A DNA stretch of 32,272 nucleotides, from the NCBI GenBank assembly GCA_003224815.1, contig QHZW01000089.1:918-33189 (forward strand). The letters are read 5' to 3'. This DNA is from Acidobacteriota bacterium. GTDB taxonomy: Bacteria > Acidobacteriota > Terriglobia > Terriglobales > Acidobacteriaceae. Both the position numbers and the translations under genes were made by a program. Below the pieces are notes generated by a model that saw only the letters and a program-made list of their open reading frames with translations, was not told the DNA's origin and did no database searches. Position 1 is the stretch's first letter. Each line of letters starts with the position of its first letter. Shown piece by piece: positions 1-8,228 of this stretch.

Positions 1-211
1 AGTACGCAAGATCATCGCGTAGTTCAGGATCGGGGGACGCCAGCAGCGAACTCAGTGCGTTGGCCAGGAGGTCGGGCGACTCGTGCTCGGGGACCGCATA
101 GTTGTTTTTAACGATGCCCTGCCGGAAAGCGCGATCATGCGGGCGCTGCGCAGTAACCGGTGTGGACAGAAGAAGCAGAAACAATCCTAAGAGAAAACAC
201 GCCTTCTTCAA
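1..211 (-). CDS. DUF2785 family secreted protein (3' part beyond window)
   Basis: This is the N-terminal 70 residues of a minus-strand protein that runs off the left edge. A TTG start at 211 follows a purine-rich GGGAGGAGAG; the spacing is short, and an in-frame TTG 18 bases upstream is the alternative. Residues 1-20 form a signal peptide (LKKACFLLGLFLLLLS, then TPVTAQ), so the product is probably exported. The following text, with NNYAVPEHESPDLLANAL and then SPDPELRDDLAY, matches the opening of the DUF2785 family, which has no established function. It has no ATG start and was identified by translating the reverse strand. The gene upstream on the same strand is the M48 protease, whose stop lies about 50 bases away, so cotranscription is plausible. 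Confidence 0.65.
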   Translation of the reverse strand, partial: MKKACFLLGLFLLLLSTPVTAQRPHDRAFRQGIVKNNYAVPEHESPDLLANALSSLLASPDPELRDDLAY

Positions 212-262
212 CTCTCCTCCCGGATTCAATGCAGAAGATGCGGCCGTATCCGATTGCGTACC

Positions 263-1615
263 TTACTTCACGAACTGTCCCTGCCCACCTTTCGACCACG
301 GATCATATTCAAGGCTGAACCGCACTCGGTCGGAAACGGGCGGATGATCGTAGAAGAGGACGACATGGACCGGATTGGGTTTTGGATCGGCCAAGTTCAC
401 CTCGCCCAGAATCTGAAAAGCCTGAGCAGCGATCTGTCCGGAATTAGGCGTAAGCCCGTGCGTGACTTCGAGTCCGTACTGATCGGCCTGGTGCTCCAGG
501 TGTCGGCTGAATGCGCTGCCGATCGGGTTCGTGATAAACAGAAAAAGCGAGAGCAGGAACATCAGAACCGGGAGCGATGCCCAGTCGTCCAGTCCTCGTA
601 TGTCCCAGGCTCCGCCCCATCGCGCAAGCACCAAGCCAATCAACCGGTATCCGATGTAGAACAGCACCAGCAGCAGGACCGCGAAAAACGTAACGCCTTT
701 CGGGATGTGTTGAAGAACGTAATGTCCGGTTTCGTGGCCCGCAACGAACACGATTTGCGGCGTGTTCATCTTTGCGATAGTTGTATCCCATACCACGATT
801 CGCTTCGAGCTGCCGATTCCAGTGACGTAGGCGTTAAGTCCCGTCGTCTTTTCGCCGGCGCCCATCCAGAACATCCGTTCCGGCGGAATATTTTCGCCCG
901 CTCGTTGTTCCATTTGTTCAAGAGCGGCAGTTAGTGCCGGATCTTTCTGCTGCAATGGTTCGAACTTATGGAACAACGGATCAATCACCCAGGGCGTGAG
1001 AAAGAAAATCAAAATGCCGATCGGCATCGCGATCAGCCAGAAGTAAAACCACCAGCGCCGCGGGCTGCGGCGGATCACAATATATAGGAGCCAAACAAAT
1101 ACTGTTCCAATGATGAGCGCGATGATCTGCGCTTTCACCCAATCCCAGCTCCACGATCCCCAACTTTGAACCGAAATGCCGAATCTCTTCTCGACAGATT
1201 GGCTGTAAATGTCGAGTGGCAACGTTAAGACCGCGATGGTCAGCAGAAGCAGCGGCGCAAATACCAATGCCTGCAGAAATCGTCGGCCCGAAGCTTTTTC
1301 GGCCCATGTTCTGTACGCGGGAGATATCTGCCAGCGCAGGAGCAACAACAGAACTACGAGTCCGTAAATGAAGCCGATCAGCGCCAGGTGGAAATTAATC
1401 CGGCTGCGCTCTCGCGCTTTCTTGTAAAGATCAGGCGGCAAGGTGTACGCGGTCACCTTCTGCGAGTTTTCAGTAGCATTCGGTACTTCGCTCGATTGTG
1501 TCGCCGGTGTCTGTTGTTGGCCATTCGGCCCGGCCGATTGAATGCACATCCCGCGTGGACAGTATGCCAACATCGCCAAAAATAGAAAGCCTGCACCGAT
1601 CCGACGCATTGTCAT
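263..1615 (-). CDS. M48 family membrane metallopeptidase (Ste24-like)
   Basis: A zinc metalloprotease of the Ste24/CAAX-protease M48 type, about 450 aa. The zinc site HETGH lies near residues 294-298 and the third ligand glutamate is in HLEHQAD near residue 374. Several hydrophobic spans surround the catalytic domain: a signal-like N-terminus, then segments near residues 80-95, 115-130, 165-180, 190-205 and 310-335. The C-terminal HPPVSDRVRF element is typical of the family. The reading frame stays open to 1720. I prefer the ATG at 1615, because AGGATGTGCC precedes it and a signal peptide (MTMRRIGAGFLFLAMLAYC) follows at once; an ATG two codons later is also possible. Bacterial members are thought to act in membrane or envelope protein quality control, and the substrate here is unknown. 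Confidence 0.9.
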   Translation of the reverse strand: MTMRRIGAGFLFLAMLAYCPRGMCIQSAGPNGQQQTPATQSSEVPNATENSQKVTAYTLPPDLYKKARERSRINFHLALIGFIYGLVVLLLLLRWQISPAYRTWAEKASGRRFLQALVFAPLLLLTIAVLTLPLDIYSQSVEKRFGISVQSWGSWSWDWVKAQIIALIIGTVFVWLLYIVIRRSPRRWWFYFWLIAMPIGILIFFLTPWVIDPLFHKFEPLQQKDPALTAALEQMEQRAGENIPPERMFWMGAGEKTTGLNAYVTGIGSSKRIVVWDTTIAKMNTPQIVFVAGHETGHYVLQHIPKGVTFFAVLLLVLFYIGYRLIGLVLARWGGAWDIRGLDDWASLPVLMFLLSLFLFITNPIGSAFSRHLEHQADQYGLEVTHGLTPNSGQIAAQAFQILGEVNLADPKPNPVHVVLFYDHPPVSDRVRFSLEYDPWSKGGQGQFVK

Positions 1616-1811
1616 GGCACATCCTGTGAGGAAAGAAGAACGATAGTACACCCACGCAGCACGTTCCCAGTAGAAACCTGAGTCGCGGTGTGAGTTCACG
1701 AACTTAATGGACGAATTCATCGAAAGCAGCGTCAGTCAGCTATGACCGGTTGTGGTCCAGTTCGTCCAACAAATACACGAAAAACTGTCTGTCAACGGGG
1801 AAGTGACTGTA

Positions 1812-2832
1812 ATGTTTATTGCCGTCTTGGTCGCTGCATTGCTGATGTCTTCCGCTTCGTCTCAGCAGCCAACCGCCTCCGCCCAGGCCCATCTTGCCAA
1901 TGCCGAGATCACAAACGGATGGATTACGGACGCGAATGGCGACAAGCTGCGAACGTTCATTACCCGTCCGAAAGGCGTCACCGGGAAGGTGCCGGCCATT
2001 TTCTTCGTTGGCTGGCTCAGTTGCGACAGCATGGAATATGCCGACGGCGAAACCGACGGTTTTGGCGCGCTCATTCTGCGCCTCATTACCAGTCAGGCTA
2101 TGCGACCGTACGCATGGACAAGCCCGGGGTAGGACAGAGTCAGGGCGTTTGTGCAAAGGCCGACTTTAACGCCGAGCTTTCCGGCTGGCGCGCTGCGTTC
2201 GCGTCTATGAGCCAGTATGACTTCATCGACACCGATCGCATTGTTGTCCTGGGCATGAGCAACGGCGGAGGCTTCGCGCCGTTGGTGGCGCAAGGTCATC
2301 CTGTGCGCGGATACATTGCGACCAGCACCTGGGGACGCACCTGGTATGAACACATGCTCGAACTGGAACGGCGGCGGCTCACTTCATCCGGACAAACTCC
2401 GGCACAAGTAAACGATGCGGTGAAAGCCTTCGCCGGTTTCTACGATCTCTACCTGAATCGAGGGCTCACTCCGGGGCAGGTGATCGCAAAACATCCAGAA
2501 TGGAAAGACCTTTGGTATTACGAGCGTGATGGCCAATACGGCCGACCGGCAGCTTTCTATCAGCAGCTTCAAGCACTAAACCTCGGACGCGCCTGGCAGG
2601 AAGTGAATGCGCCCGTGCTTGTTATCTACGGTACCGGCGACACCATCATGAGCCGTTCGGATAGCGACGCCATCTCCGAATCGTCAACATCGCCCACCCC
2701 GGCGCCGCGGAAAATTTCATTTTTGAGCGAATGACTCACCTCTTCGAAGTGGACGGTAATTTTTATGATGCCCTTGTGCCAAAGGTGCTGAGTTGGATGA
2801 ACGCCCGCCTTTCGGCAGCCGCTGCGCATTAG
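1812..2832 (+). pseudogene. Secreted alpha/beta hydrolase, two frameshifts
   Basis: An alpha/beta-fold hydrolase with a signal peptide (MFIAVLVAALLMSSASSQQ) spread over three reading frames. Frame one runs to about 2090 and ends after LILRLIT. The text resumes one frame over with QSGYATVRMDKPGVGQSQG, so one base is missing from a C run near 2089-2091. The nucleophile elbow GMSNGG sits in the middle frame. A second missing base, in the A run near 2679-2681, moves the C-terminus to a third frame: IVNIAHPGAAENFIFERM, then a tail ending SAAAAH and TAG at 2830-2832. The acid (YGTGDT) and histidine (NIAHPG) regions are both still readable. Both lesions are single-base losses in short homopolymers, so a recent pseudogene and a sequencing error are both possible. 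The substrate cannot be predicted. Confidence 0.8.
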
Positions 2833-2884
2833 CGTGCAGCCCGCTTGCGATGAGCACCGAACCTGACTCATCGCTGCTAATGCG
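2825..2884 (+). terminator. Large two-part hairpin over the hydrolase stop codon
   Basis: Outer arms CGCATTAGC (2825-2833) and GCTAATGCG (2876-2884) pair perfectly over 9 bp. Inner arms GCGATGAG (2847-2854) and CTCATCGC (2867-2874) pair over 8 bp around a 12-nt loop. A 13-nt bulge on the 5' side and a single T on the 3' side separate the two stems. The outer left arm includes the hydrolase TAG. The structure is followed by TTTATGTTGT, only moderately T-rich, so it could be a terminator or a 3'-end stabilising structure. Confidence 0.55.
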
Positions 2885-3255
2885 TTTATGTTGTACGATG
2901 TCGTTCTCGTTTGGTCCGTAAATGCCTGGCGACAATAATCCCCTGCCGCGACTCGTCGCGCGTAAAGCGCGCACTGGAGTCTCGGTTCTCTCAGGCAATG
3001 CTGGCTTTACTTTTGGCCGACTCCGTGGGGAAGCAAAATGTACCTTGGGACCAACGTTACCGGCGACGCATATGTCTGCACGCCGCGCGGCGAAATATCC
3101 GGCTGAGGTTAGGCGGAGGCATGCGCAAGCACTTGAATCCTTTCACCGACGGAGAACCGATTCAGTTCTACAGATTTCGAGAAAGCCTGCGCAGCGGTGC
3201 GGCGCTAATTCCGTTGAGCACGACGAGACTAACGTTTTGGGCGGCCACTCTCGCA
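2885..3255. other. Gene-free stretch
   Basis: No convincing gene. Overlapping plus-strand frames through this stretch are arginine- and serine-rich, lack ribosome binding sites and run on into the antisense of the CxxC gene. I see no repeats or hairpins beyond the one that ends at 2884. Confidence 0.5.
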
Positions 3256-3456
3256 TTAAGCGCTCTCGGATCTCTTGTACCCGCTGCATTTCACCACCGG
3301 CAGCCTCGGATATTTCGCAAACTCCGGTTCGCTTAATGCTCTCTCGCACAAATAGAACCTTGATCCGCGCTCCGACTCCACTCGTCTCATGTGCTGGCAA
3401 TCAGTACATAGCCCGACGCGCACGCGCTCGCTCTCGCCATTTTCTTCCGCTGACAT
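3256..3456 (-). CDS. Small CxxC zinc-ribbon-like protein
   Basis: A 66-aa protein starting MSAEENGESERVRVGLCTDC. Four cysteines (CTDC, then LCERA and VKCSGY) form a likely metal-binding knuckle. The spaced text RRVESERGSRFYLCE and FAKYPRLPVVKCSGY resembles a small conserved acidobacterial family of unknown function that I recognise by pattern, not by search. The frame is open as far as 3621. The ATG at 3456 is chosen because the conserved part begins shortly after it, but its Shine-Dalgarno (GCGAG) is weak and upstream ATGs at 3543 and 3513 remain possible. A good sigma-70-type promoter lies upstream on the same strand. It is a stand-alone gene with no operon partner. Confidence 0.65.
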   Translation of the reverse strand: MSAEENGESERVRVGLCTDCQHMRRVESERGSRFYLCERALSEPEFAKYPRLPVVKCSGYKRSESA

Positions 3457-3579
3457 TTGAACTCGCGCGGTCTCATCCCACTCTGACCGCCAGCAGTGAC
3501 ACCGATCCGCCATCCACGCCTTGCGCCGGAAACGTGATCGCATCACCCACACCGTACGCGTTCCCGTAGCATTGACTCT

Positions 3580-3608
3580 GTTATAGCGCTCCCGAGGGCG
3601 CTTATCAA
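3580..3608 (-). promoter_or_regulatory. Sigma-70-like promoter with palindrome filling the spacer
   Basis: On the minus strand, TTGATA (3608-3603), a 17-bp spacer and TATAAC (3585-3580) each match the consensus in five of six positions. The spacer is a near-palindrome, read on the plus strand as AGCGCTCCCGAGGGCGCT at 3585-3602, placed where a repressor would block polymerase. Predicted transcription starts near 3573 and reads into the CxxC gene with a leader of about 115 nt if ATG 3456 is used. Confidence 0.55.
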
Positions 3609-3939
3609 TTATGGTAGCCATTGATGAGAGTCGACACGTCTATGCGGACTCCATTTAAGTTGCCGATATTATTCCGATCGCCTGATCTCTAGGCTCTCCC
3701 CGGAGCGTTGCCTTCATCACTTCGAGTTCCTATAATTTCTGCCAAATCTCTCCCGCCTGTAAAGTATTACAAAACTAATTCGTAAACGTAGGCGAACGCT
3801 CTTTGTTCTCGGCGTATACTCTTCAACGCGAAGGCACGGACCTCGCCGAGCCAGCAAGAAGCAGTCAAACTCGCGCACGCCGCAGTTTCCGGTAAGCGTA
3901 TTCACGTCAAGATTTGAGCAGCAAAAGGAAGCGCAACCG
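3609..3939. other. Intergenic region upstream of the radical SAM gene
   Basis: No coding signal on either strand. It presumably contains the radical SAM promoter, but I could not pick a single convincing -35/-10 pair. The last bases hold AAGGAAG, a good Shine-Dalgarno 8 nt before ATG 3940. Confidence 0.4.
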
Positions 3940-5445
3940 ATGAATGTGCATCTCATCAACCCCAGCACTGTTTCATTTGGGGCGGCTGTCATTACGCCTC
4001 GCTGGCAATACGTGCTTGCCGGTGCTACCCCAAAAACCTTCGGTGATCCCATTCTTGTTGATGAGACCCTGTTTCAAATCGATCCAGCGCGAATTCAGCC
4101 GGGAGATGCCGTCGGCATCGGCATTCATACTGCCAACGCGCTACGCGGATATGAAATTGGGAAGCTGGCACGAGAACGTGGCGCTTACGTAATTTTCGGC
4201 GGTATTCACGCTACGCTTTATCCCGAGGAAGCGCGGGAACTCGGTGGCGCTCATGCTGTGGTGAAGGGTGATGGAGATGTTGTGTGGGCAAGGGTGCTGA
4301 CGGATTGTCACGCCGGTACTCCGCAACCTCTTTATCTTGGCGGCCAAATCGAAGCACGTGATTTCGTTCAAGCGCGCTGGGACCTGATTCCTCGCGATCG
4401 CTATATGTGGGCTTCCGTGCAGACGGTCCGCGGCTGTCCCAAGCATTGCTCGTTTTGCTCGGTTTGGCGCACCGATGGCCAGCGGCCCCGCCAACGTTCT
4501 TCAGATGTTGTGATTGAAGAAATTGTGCAACTGCGCCGTCTTGGCTTTCGCTTCATCGCCCTCGCCGACGACAACTTTTATCCCGTAACCATTACCGATT
4601 TGAGGCTGGCCACGCAGCAGAACAACACCGCGCGTCTGAACGAACTGAAAGCGCTTCGGGCTGAACGCTTCGAGCTAATGGAGCGCCTGTCGAAGCTTCC
4701 CGACGACATGGTCTTATTCACTCAGATCACCATGGAAGCCGCCGAAGACGTCGAATTTCTCAGTGCGATGAAAGCTGCCCGCATCAAAGGAGCTCTCGTC
4801 GGAGTTGAGTCGGTTACTCCCGCTGGCCTGAAAGACGTTTACAAGGATTTCAATCTTGCCGGTGCGGACCTGATCGAGCGCCTGAAGACGTTTCGACGCC
4901 ATGGCGTGCACGTGCTCGGATCGTTTATCTTCGGGCTGCCTAGCGATCGTCCTGAAACCTTCGACGCTACTGCCGCCGCGGCTCAGCAAGCCGACGTCAC
5001 CTTCGCCCAGTTCGTCACCTTAAGTCCTTACCCCGGCACAGTGGATTTCAATCGTTGGGAGAAAGGGCTGGGGGCTAATCCGCCCACTATCGCTGGAATT
5101 CCTCTCACCCGGCGCTGGCTCATTCCGCAAGCTCTGCGCCCCAAGTTGTATTGGGACCATCCTGTGATGTCCGCGGAAGAAATCCGTTCGCGCACGCAGC
5201 AGGTATGGGACAACTTTTACAGCTTCACTTCCATCTGGAAACGTTCTCGATTTATTAAGTCGAGCCGCGGCCGACTTGCGTTTCTCCTCATTTCGAAAAT
5301 CTATCGCCAGATGTACGCCGACACCGGCATTGCTACCGACAGTGCGCGAGTTTCGCGTTCGGGCAGATGGGTGCGTTTACTTGGCAGACCCTGTCGCCAT
5401 CTGTTTGCTGGACGTCCCATGCCGAATCTCCAAGTGCCGGCATAA
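3940..5445 (+). CDS. B12-binding-domain radical SAM protein
   Basis: A 501-aa enzyme. Residues 1-150 form a Rossmann-like cobalamin-binding-type domain (MNVHLINPST, then AVGIGIHTANALRG and YVIFGGIHATLYPEEA) without a clear DxHxxG base-on histidine motif. The radical SAM core follows: RGCPKHCSFC places the three 4Fe-4S cysteines at 166, 170 and 173, with ADDNFY, GVES and FGLPSD as later barrel strands. The C-terminal 100 residues are basic and contain the RxxxxRxxW-type tail seen in B12/rSAM proteins of lipid or natural-product tailoring. The class often carries out methylations or C-C rearrangements, and the substrate here is unknown. It stands alone on the plus strand with AAGGAAG as ribosome site. 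Hopanoid or other lipid modification is possible by family, but nothing nearby supports a choice. Confidence 0.85.
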   Translation: MNVHLINPSTVSFGAAVITPRWQYVLAGATPKTFGDPILVDETLFQIDPARIQPGDAVGIGIHTANALRGYEIGKLARERGAYVIFGGIHATLYPEEARELGGAHAVVKGDGDVVWARVLTDCHAGTPQPLYLGGQIEARDFVQARWDLIPRDRYMWASVQTVRGCPKHCSFCSVWRTDGQRPRQRSSDVVIEEIVQLRRLGFRFIALADDNFYPVTITDLRLATQQNNTARLNELKALRAERFELMERLSKLPDDMVLFTQITMEAAEDVEFLSAMKAARIKGALVGVESVTPAGLKDVYKDFNLAGADLIERLKTFRRHGVHVLGSFIFGLPSDRPETFDATAAAAQQADVTFAQFVTLSPYPGTVDFNRWEKGLGANPPTIAGIPLTRRWLIPQALRPKLYWDHPVMSAEEIRSRTQQVWDNFYSFTSIWKRSRFIKSSRGRLAFLLISKIYRQMYADTGIATDSARVSRSGRWVRLLGRPCRHLFAGRPMPNLQVPA

Positions 5446-5460
5446 AGCTCGTGCAATGGG

Positions 5461-5580
5461 CGTTCAAACCTGAACTCACGGCAGGCTGTTGCGATATTCA
5501 ATAGCGACGAGAAGCGCCTCGCCTTTCCAGAACTGCCGGTCGAGAACATCGTCATGTCCGCTACCCACACCCACAGTGGC
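5461..5580 (+). pseudogene. Ceramidase-like gene relic
   Basis: In the frame starting at 5461 the translation reads NSRQAVAIFNSD, then LAFPELPVENIV and MSATHTHSG. The last part closely resembles the neutral/alkaline ceramidase N-domain motif (P-EN-I-x-SATHTHSGP). There is no start codon, the frame begins at the stop of the radical SAM gene, and the text loses resemblance after 5580, although the frame stays open to 5709. Only about 40 residues of a family normally over 400 aa remain, so this is the scar of a deleted gene. A chance match is less likely because the HTHSG motif is specific. Confidence 0.5.
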
Positions 5581-5648
5581 TGCAAGCCCACGAAAGTAGG
5601 TATTGATTCCCACAGTTGGAACCAGGGGAGAAGCATGTACCATTGTGA

Positions 5649-6554
5649 GTGGCCACCACTGCCTCGCTCCATCGCGAATCCTTCACTGCGCGCCCCTTCT
5701 CCAGCCTGAGTTTCGTAATCAAAGCCTCCCGCCCGGGCCTTTGGGCCACAGCCGTCTGGTTTTATCTTCTTCCTCTTGGACGCAGGCACGTCTTTGATAC
5801 GCCCGGATTCTGGTTCGGCCTCGTGTATGTGACGCTGCCTCTCGGCCTCATCATTTACGGCTGGAACGACATTGCCGACGCCACCATCGACCAGCTCAAT
5901 CCGCGAAAAGGAAGTTTTCTGTTCGGCGCACGCGGCTCGCAAGATCAACTTGCGCGTCTGCCGCTGAAGATTGCTCTTGCCCAGGTGATCTTCGCCGTCC
6001 TGTTCATGCTGTTCACCGGGCCCAAAATTCTAATCTGGTTCTCAGGGCTCATCGCCTTCACCGCGATTTACAACTTTCCTCGTTACGGTTTGAAGCAGAA
6101 TCCACCATTCGACATCCTGAACCAGGCCGGATATCTGCTGGTTTTCGTGCTCAGCAGTTGGCTGAATCATGCGCCGCAACTGCGCTGGCCGGTGATGCTC
6201 TTTGGCGCGCTCTTCGCCATGCACTCGCACGTTTTCGGCGAGGTTATGGATATTGTTCCCGACCGCGCTGGTGGCCGCCGCACCGCGGCCACCGTCATAG
6301 GAGCGGTCGCAGCAAAGCTTCTCATTTCTGGAATGTTGGCGGTCGAAGCGATTCTGATTTACATCAATCACTCCGACCGCTGGATAACCGGCGCACTGGC
6401 TTTCGGCGCCGTCTGGTTCGTGCTCGACGCCCTGCTACTGTGGCGCGATCGCCCGTATTCGTTACGAACAATGCAGGCCTTTATGGTGGGATGGAACGCG
6501 ATCGCCCTCGGCAGCATGGGATGGATTTGGTCTAACGCTGTCTTCGTGCACTGA
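5649..6554 (+). CDS. UbiA-family prenyltransferase
   Basis: A 301-aa integral membrane protein with about eight or nine hydrophobic helices. The prenyl-diphosphate/Mg2+ site appears as NDIADATIDQLNPRKG near residues 75-90, a variant of the NDxxDxxxD motif. A second acidic segment (FGEVMDIVPDRAGGRRT) lies near residue 200 where UbiA proteins carry their second Asp-rich motif. Bacterial UbiA relatives attach isoprenoid chains to quinones, haem, chlorophyll or lipids, and the acceptor here is unknown. The only start I can offer is GTG 5649. The best Shine-Dalgarno (AGGGGAGAAG at 5623-5632) sits rather far upstream, so the start is uncertain. It follows the ceramidase relic and faces the small membrane protein gene tail to tail. 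Confidence 0.8.
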   Translation: MATTASLHRESFTARPFSSLSFVIKASRPGLWATAVWFYLLPLGRRHVFDTPGFWFGLVYVTLPLGLIIYGWNDIADATIDQLNPRKGSFLFGARGSQDQLARLPLKIALAQVIFAVLFMLFTGPKILIWFSGLIAFTAIYNFPRYGLKQNPPFDILNQAGYLLVFVLSSWLNHAPQLRWPVMLFGALFAMHSHVFGEVMDIVPDRAGGRRTAATVIGAVAAKLLISGMLAVEAILIYINHSDRWITGALAFGAVWFVLDALLLWRDRPYSLRTMQAFMVGWNAIALGSMGWIWSNAVFVH

Positions 6555-6567
6555 CTCCGTACTTGCG

Positions 6568-6915
6568 TTACGTCTTCGGCTCTGCGCTGACTGGCCCAAA
6601 GTGCCCACACCTTCCGCGCATTCCGGCGCGGAATTTCTCCCGCTCCTCGGGCGTCATGTTCTCCCATCGCCTACGCATGCCATGCCGATGCATCGGCCCG
6701 CCCATCCATCCCCGTGGACCTTGGAACAGAATCCAACTTAGGCCTAGCAGTCCCAGCGCCTGCCAGTACGTGATCGTGTGTAGTCCAAACAGAGCCGGCA
6801 TCAGCCAGTTCCACAGATGCAGCACCGCGGCGCCGAATCCGGCTGCGAAGATGCCAAGAAAAATAATTCCGAAGATTAATCCCTTCACGATTCTCTGTAC
6901 CCATCGTGATGCCAT
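6568..6915 (-). CDS. Small membrane protein downstream of ECF sigma factor
   Basis: A 115-aa protein with two hydrophobic segments (about residues 12-33 and 45-65), then a glycine/histidine/arginine-rich stretch (GWMGGPMHRHGMRRRW) and a soluble tail MTPEEREKFRAGMRGRCG. The MTPEEREKF pattern recalls CpxP/heavy-metal-sensor-like helices, but the fit is loose. The ATG at 6915 has an excellent AAGGAGGAACG site and lies 12 bases after the sigma factor stop, so the two are translated from one mRNA. That position is where anti-sigma factors normally sit, so a role in controlling the sigma factor is a reasonable inference without direct support. Confidence 0.75.
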   Translation of the reverse strand: MASRWVQRIVKGLIFGIIFLGIFAAGFGAAVLHLWNWLMPALFGLHTITYWQALGLLGLSWILFQGPRGWMGGPMHRHGMRRRWENMTPEEREKFRAGMRGRCGHFGPVSAEPKT

Positions 6916-6927
6916 CGTTCCTCCTTG

Positions 6928-7401
6928 TCACTTCATGAATTCTTCGTACACCGATTGCAGTCTGCCGCGCAGATGCAACACCGCATACCTTTTCCGTGAG
7001 AGCAGAGTATTTATTCCTACTCCGGTCTCAGCCGCCAGCTCCTTAAAGCTCCGGCCCTCGATTTCATGCGCGATGAAGACTTCGCGTTGCTCGACTGGCA
7101 ATTCTTCCAGTGCGGCCTCGAGTTCCTCGACCAGCACACTGCGCGCATATGCGGCTTCCGGTCCGGCATCCGGCGATGGCAGCATTTCCTCGATCGAGAG
7201 CATCTCGCCATCTTCGGAAGCCCCGCCCAAATCCTGCAAGAGATCCGGCCTCTTCTTCCGAAATCCGTCAATAATGCGGTTGCGCGCCACCCGAAACAGC
7301 CATGCCCCGGCCTGCTCGATCGGCTTCATCAGCCGGTATGACTCGAGGAACTCGAAGAACACATCCTGCAAAATGTCTTCAACCTCGCCGGGATCAGCCA
7401 C
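6928..7401 (-). CDS. ECF RNA polymerase sigma factor, N-terminus uncertain
   Basis: A sigma-70 family protein. Region 2 is seen in EDILQDVFFEFLESYRLM and GAWLFRVARNRIIDGFRKK. Region 4 is seen in LPVEQREVFIAHEIEG and the helix-turn-helix SFKELAAETGVGINTLLSRK. GTG 7401 is the first conventional start, but it cuts into region 2. The same frame is open to 7470 and reads LWEEQRPRLRNFIRRR immediately upstream, which belongs to the family. No ATG, GTG or TTG precedes that text before the TAA at 7471-7473. The true start is therefore a rare codon (ATC, ATT or CTG), or the 5' end is mutated. The gene lies 89 bases after the phosphatase gene and just ahead of the small membrane protein, forming a likely three-gene minus-strand operon. 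Confidence 0.8.
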   Translation of the reverse strand: MADPGEVEDILQDVFFEFLESYRLMKPIEQAGAWLFRVARNRIIDGFRKKRPDLLQDLGGASEDGEMLSIEEMLPSPDAGPEAAYARSVLVEELEAALEELPVEQREVFIAHEIEGRSFKELAAETGVGINTLLSRKRYAVLHLRGRLQSVYEEFMK

Positions 7402-7490
7402 CCGCCGCCGAATGAAATTCCGCAGCCGTGGTCGCTGTTCTTCCCAGAGTTGAGAAGAGCTGATGCGTGATTAACAGAAGTCGGAATGAA

Positions 7491-8144
7491 TTATCGTGCT
7501 GCTGTTGCTGTCTGCGCCCGCCATTCTTTGAAATCGGCGCTCTTCTTCAGATGCTCGGGGAAATCGTGCTCATACGGCCCCAAGCGAGGGCAGACCAGCT
7601 TATGGAAGCCGAACTTTTCCATCTCCGTGCGCGCCTCTTCCGGCGTCCATCTCTCCACCGCTATGCGATACGCCGCGATCATCATCCCCGTTCGGTCGTC
7701 GCCATAGCGACAATGCACGAAAAGTTTTTTGCTTTTGTTTTCCTCGAGCACAGAGAGGAACTTCGCCACATGCTTATCTTTCGGAAACATGCAATGCCAT
7801 GGGATCGCGACATATTGCATTCCCGCTTTGTTGACGTATTTCTTTTCCGTGTCCTTGCCGCTCAGGCGCAGATCGATCACAACATCGATCCCCATCTTCT
7901 TCAGGTTGGTGTATCCCGTGCCCTTCGGCTGTCCCCCGCGATAAAGATGTGAATTCACTTCACCGAAATTCGAAACCCCGATCACGGTGAGCCGTCGCGC
8001 AGGACGCTCAGTAGCAGACGTGTCCGGCTTCTTCGGGGATTGCTCAGCGGGACTGCCAACGCACCCTGCCAGCAGCACGATCAGAAGAGAGATAAGACGG
8101 GAGGTCGGCCCACAGATCGGACGAAAAAGACAACGCGCAGGCAT
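7491..8144 (-). CDS. Dual-specificity/tyrosine phosphatase-like lipoprotein
   Basis: A 217-aa protein with a lipoprotein signal (LISLLIVLLAGC, lipobox cysteine near residue 28), so it is expected to be anchored on the outer face of the inner membrane or in the outer membrane. The catalytic P-loop HCRYGDDRTG (Cys145, Arg151) fits the HCX5R signature of cysteine-based phosphatases. YRGGQPKGTGYTNLKKMGI and VIDLR are the usual lead-in strands of the DSP/DUF442-like group. The substrate could be a phosphoprotein, phosphoinositide or another phosphate ester. The start codon lacks a strong ribosome site. It is first in the run leading to the sigma factor, but a functional link is only positional. 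Confidence 0.85.
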   Translation of the reverse strand: MPARCLFRPICGPTSRLISLLIVLLAGCVGSPAEQSPKKPDTSATERPARRLTVIGVSNFGEVNSHLYRGGQPKGTGYTNLKKMGIDVVIDLRLSGKDTEKKYVNKAGMQYVAIPWHCMFPKDKHVAKFLSVLEENKSKKLFVHCRYGDDRTGMMIAAYRIAVERWTPEEARTEMEKFGFHKLVCPRLGPYEHDFPEHLKKSADFKEWRAQTATAAR

Positions 8145-8183
8145 TCTGTTGTAAGTGTAGCCCCGATCTGGGGACTGAGAGAA

Positions 8184-8214
8184 TGGAGGCGCGGGCGTCC
8201 TCGCCCGTGCACAG
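8184..8214. repeat. Dispersed GC-rich repeat, copy 1
   Basis: A 31-bp unit, TGGAGGCGCGGGCGTCC followed by TCGCCCGTGCACAG, lies between two minus-strand genes. A second copy with five differences is at 22943-22973. The core is an imperfect palindrome (GCGGGCG...CGCCCGT), as in small dispersed intergenic repeats. Confidence 0.6.
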
Positions 8215-8228
8215 TCAAAGGACGGGAG

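Noticed and set aside
2922-3569. 215-codon plus-strand ORF
   Set aside because: Low-quality composition and overlap with the better-supported minus-strand CxxC gene.
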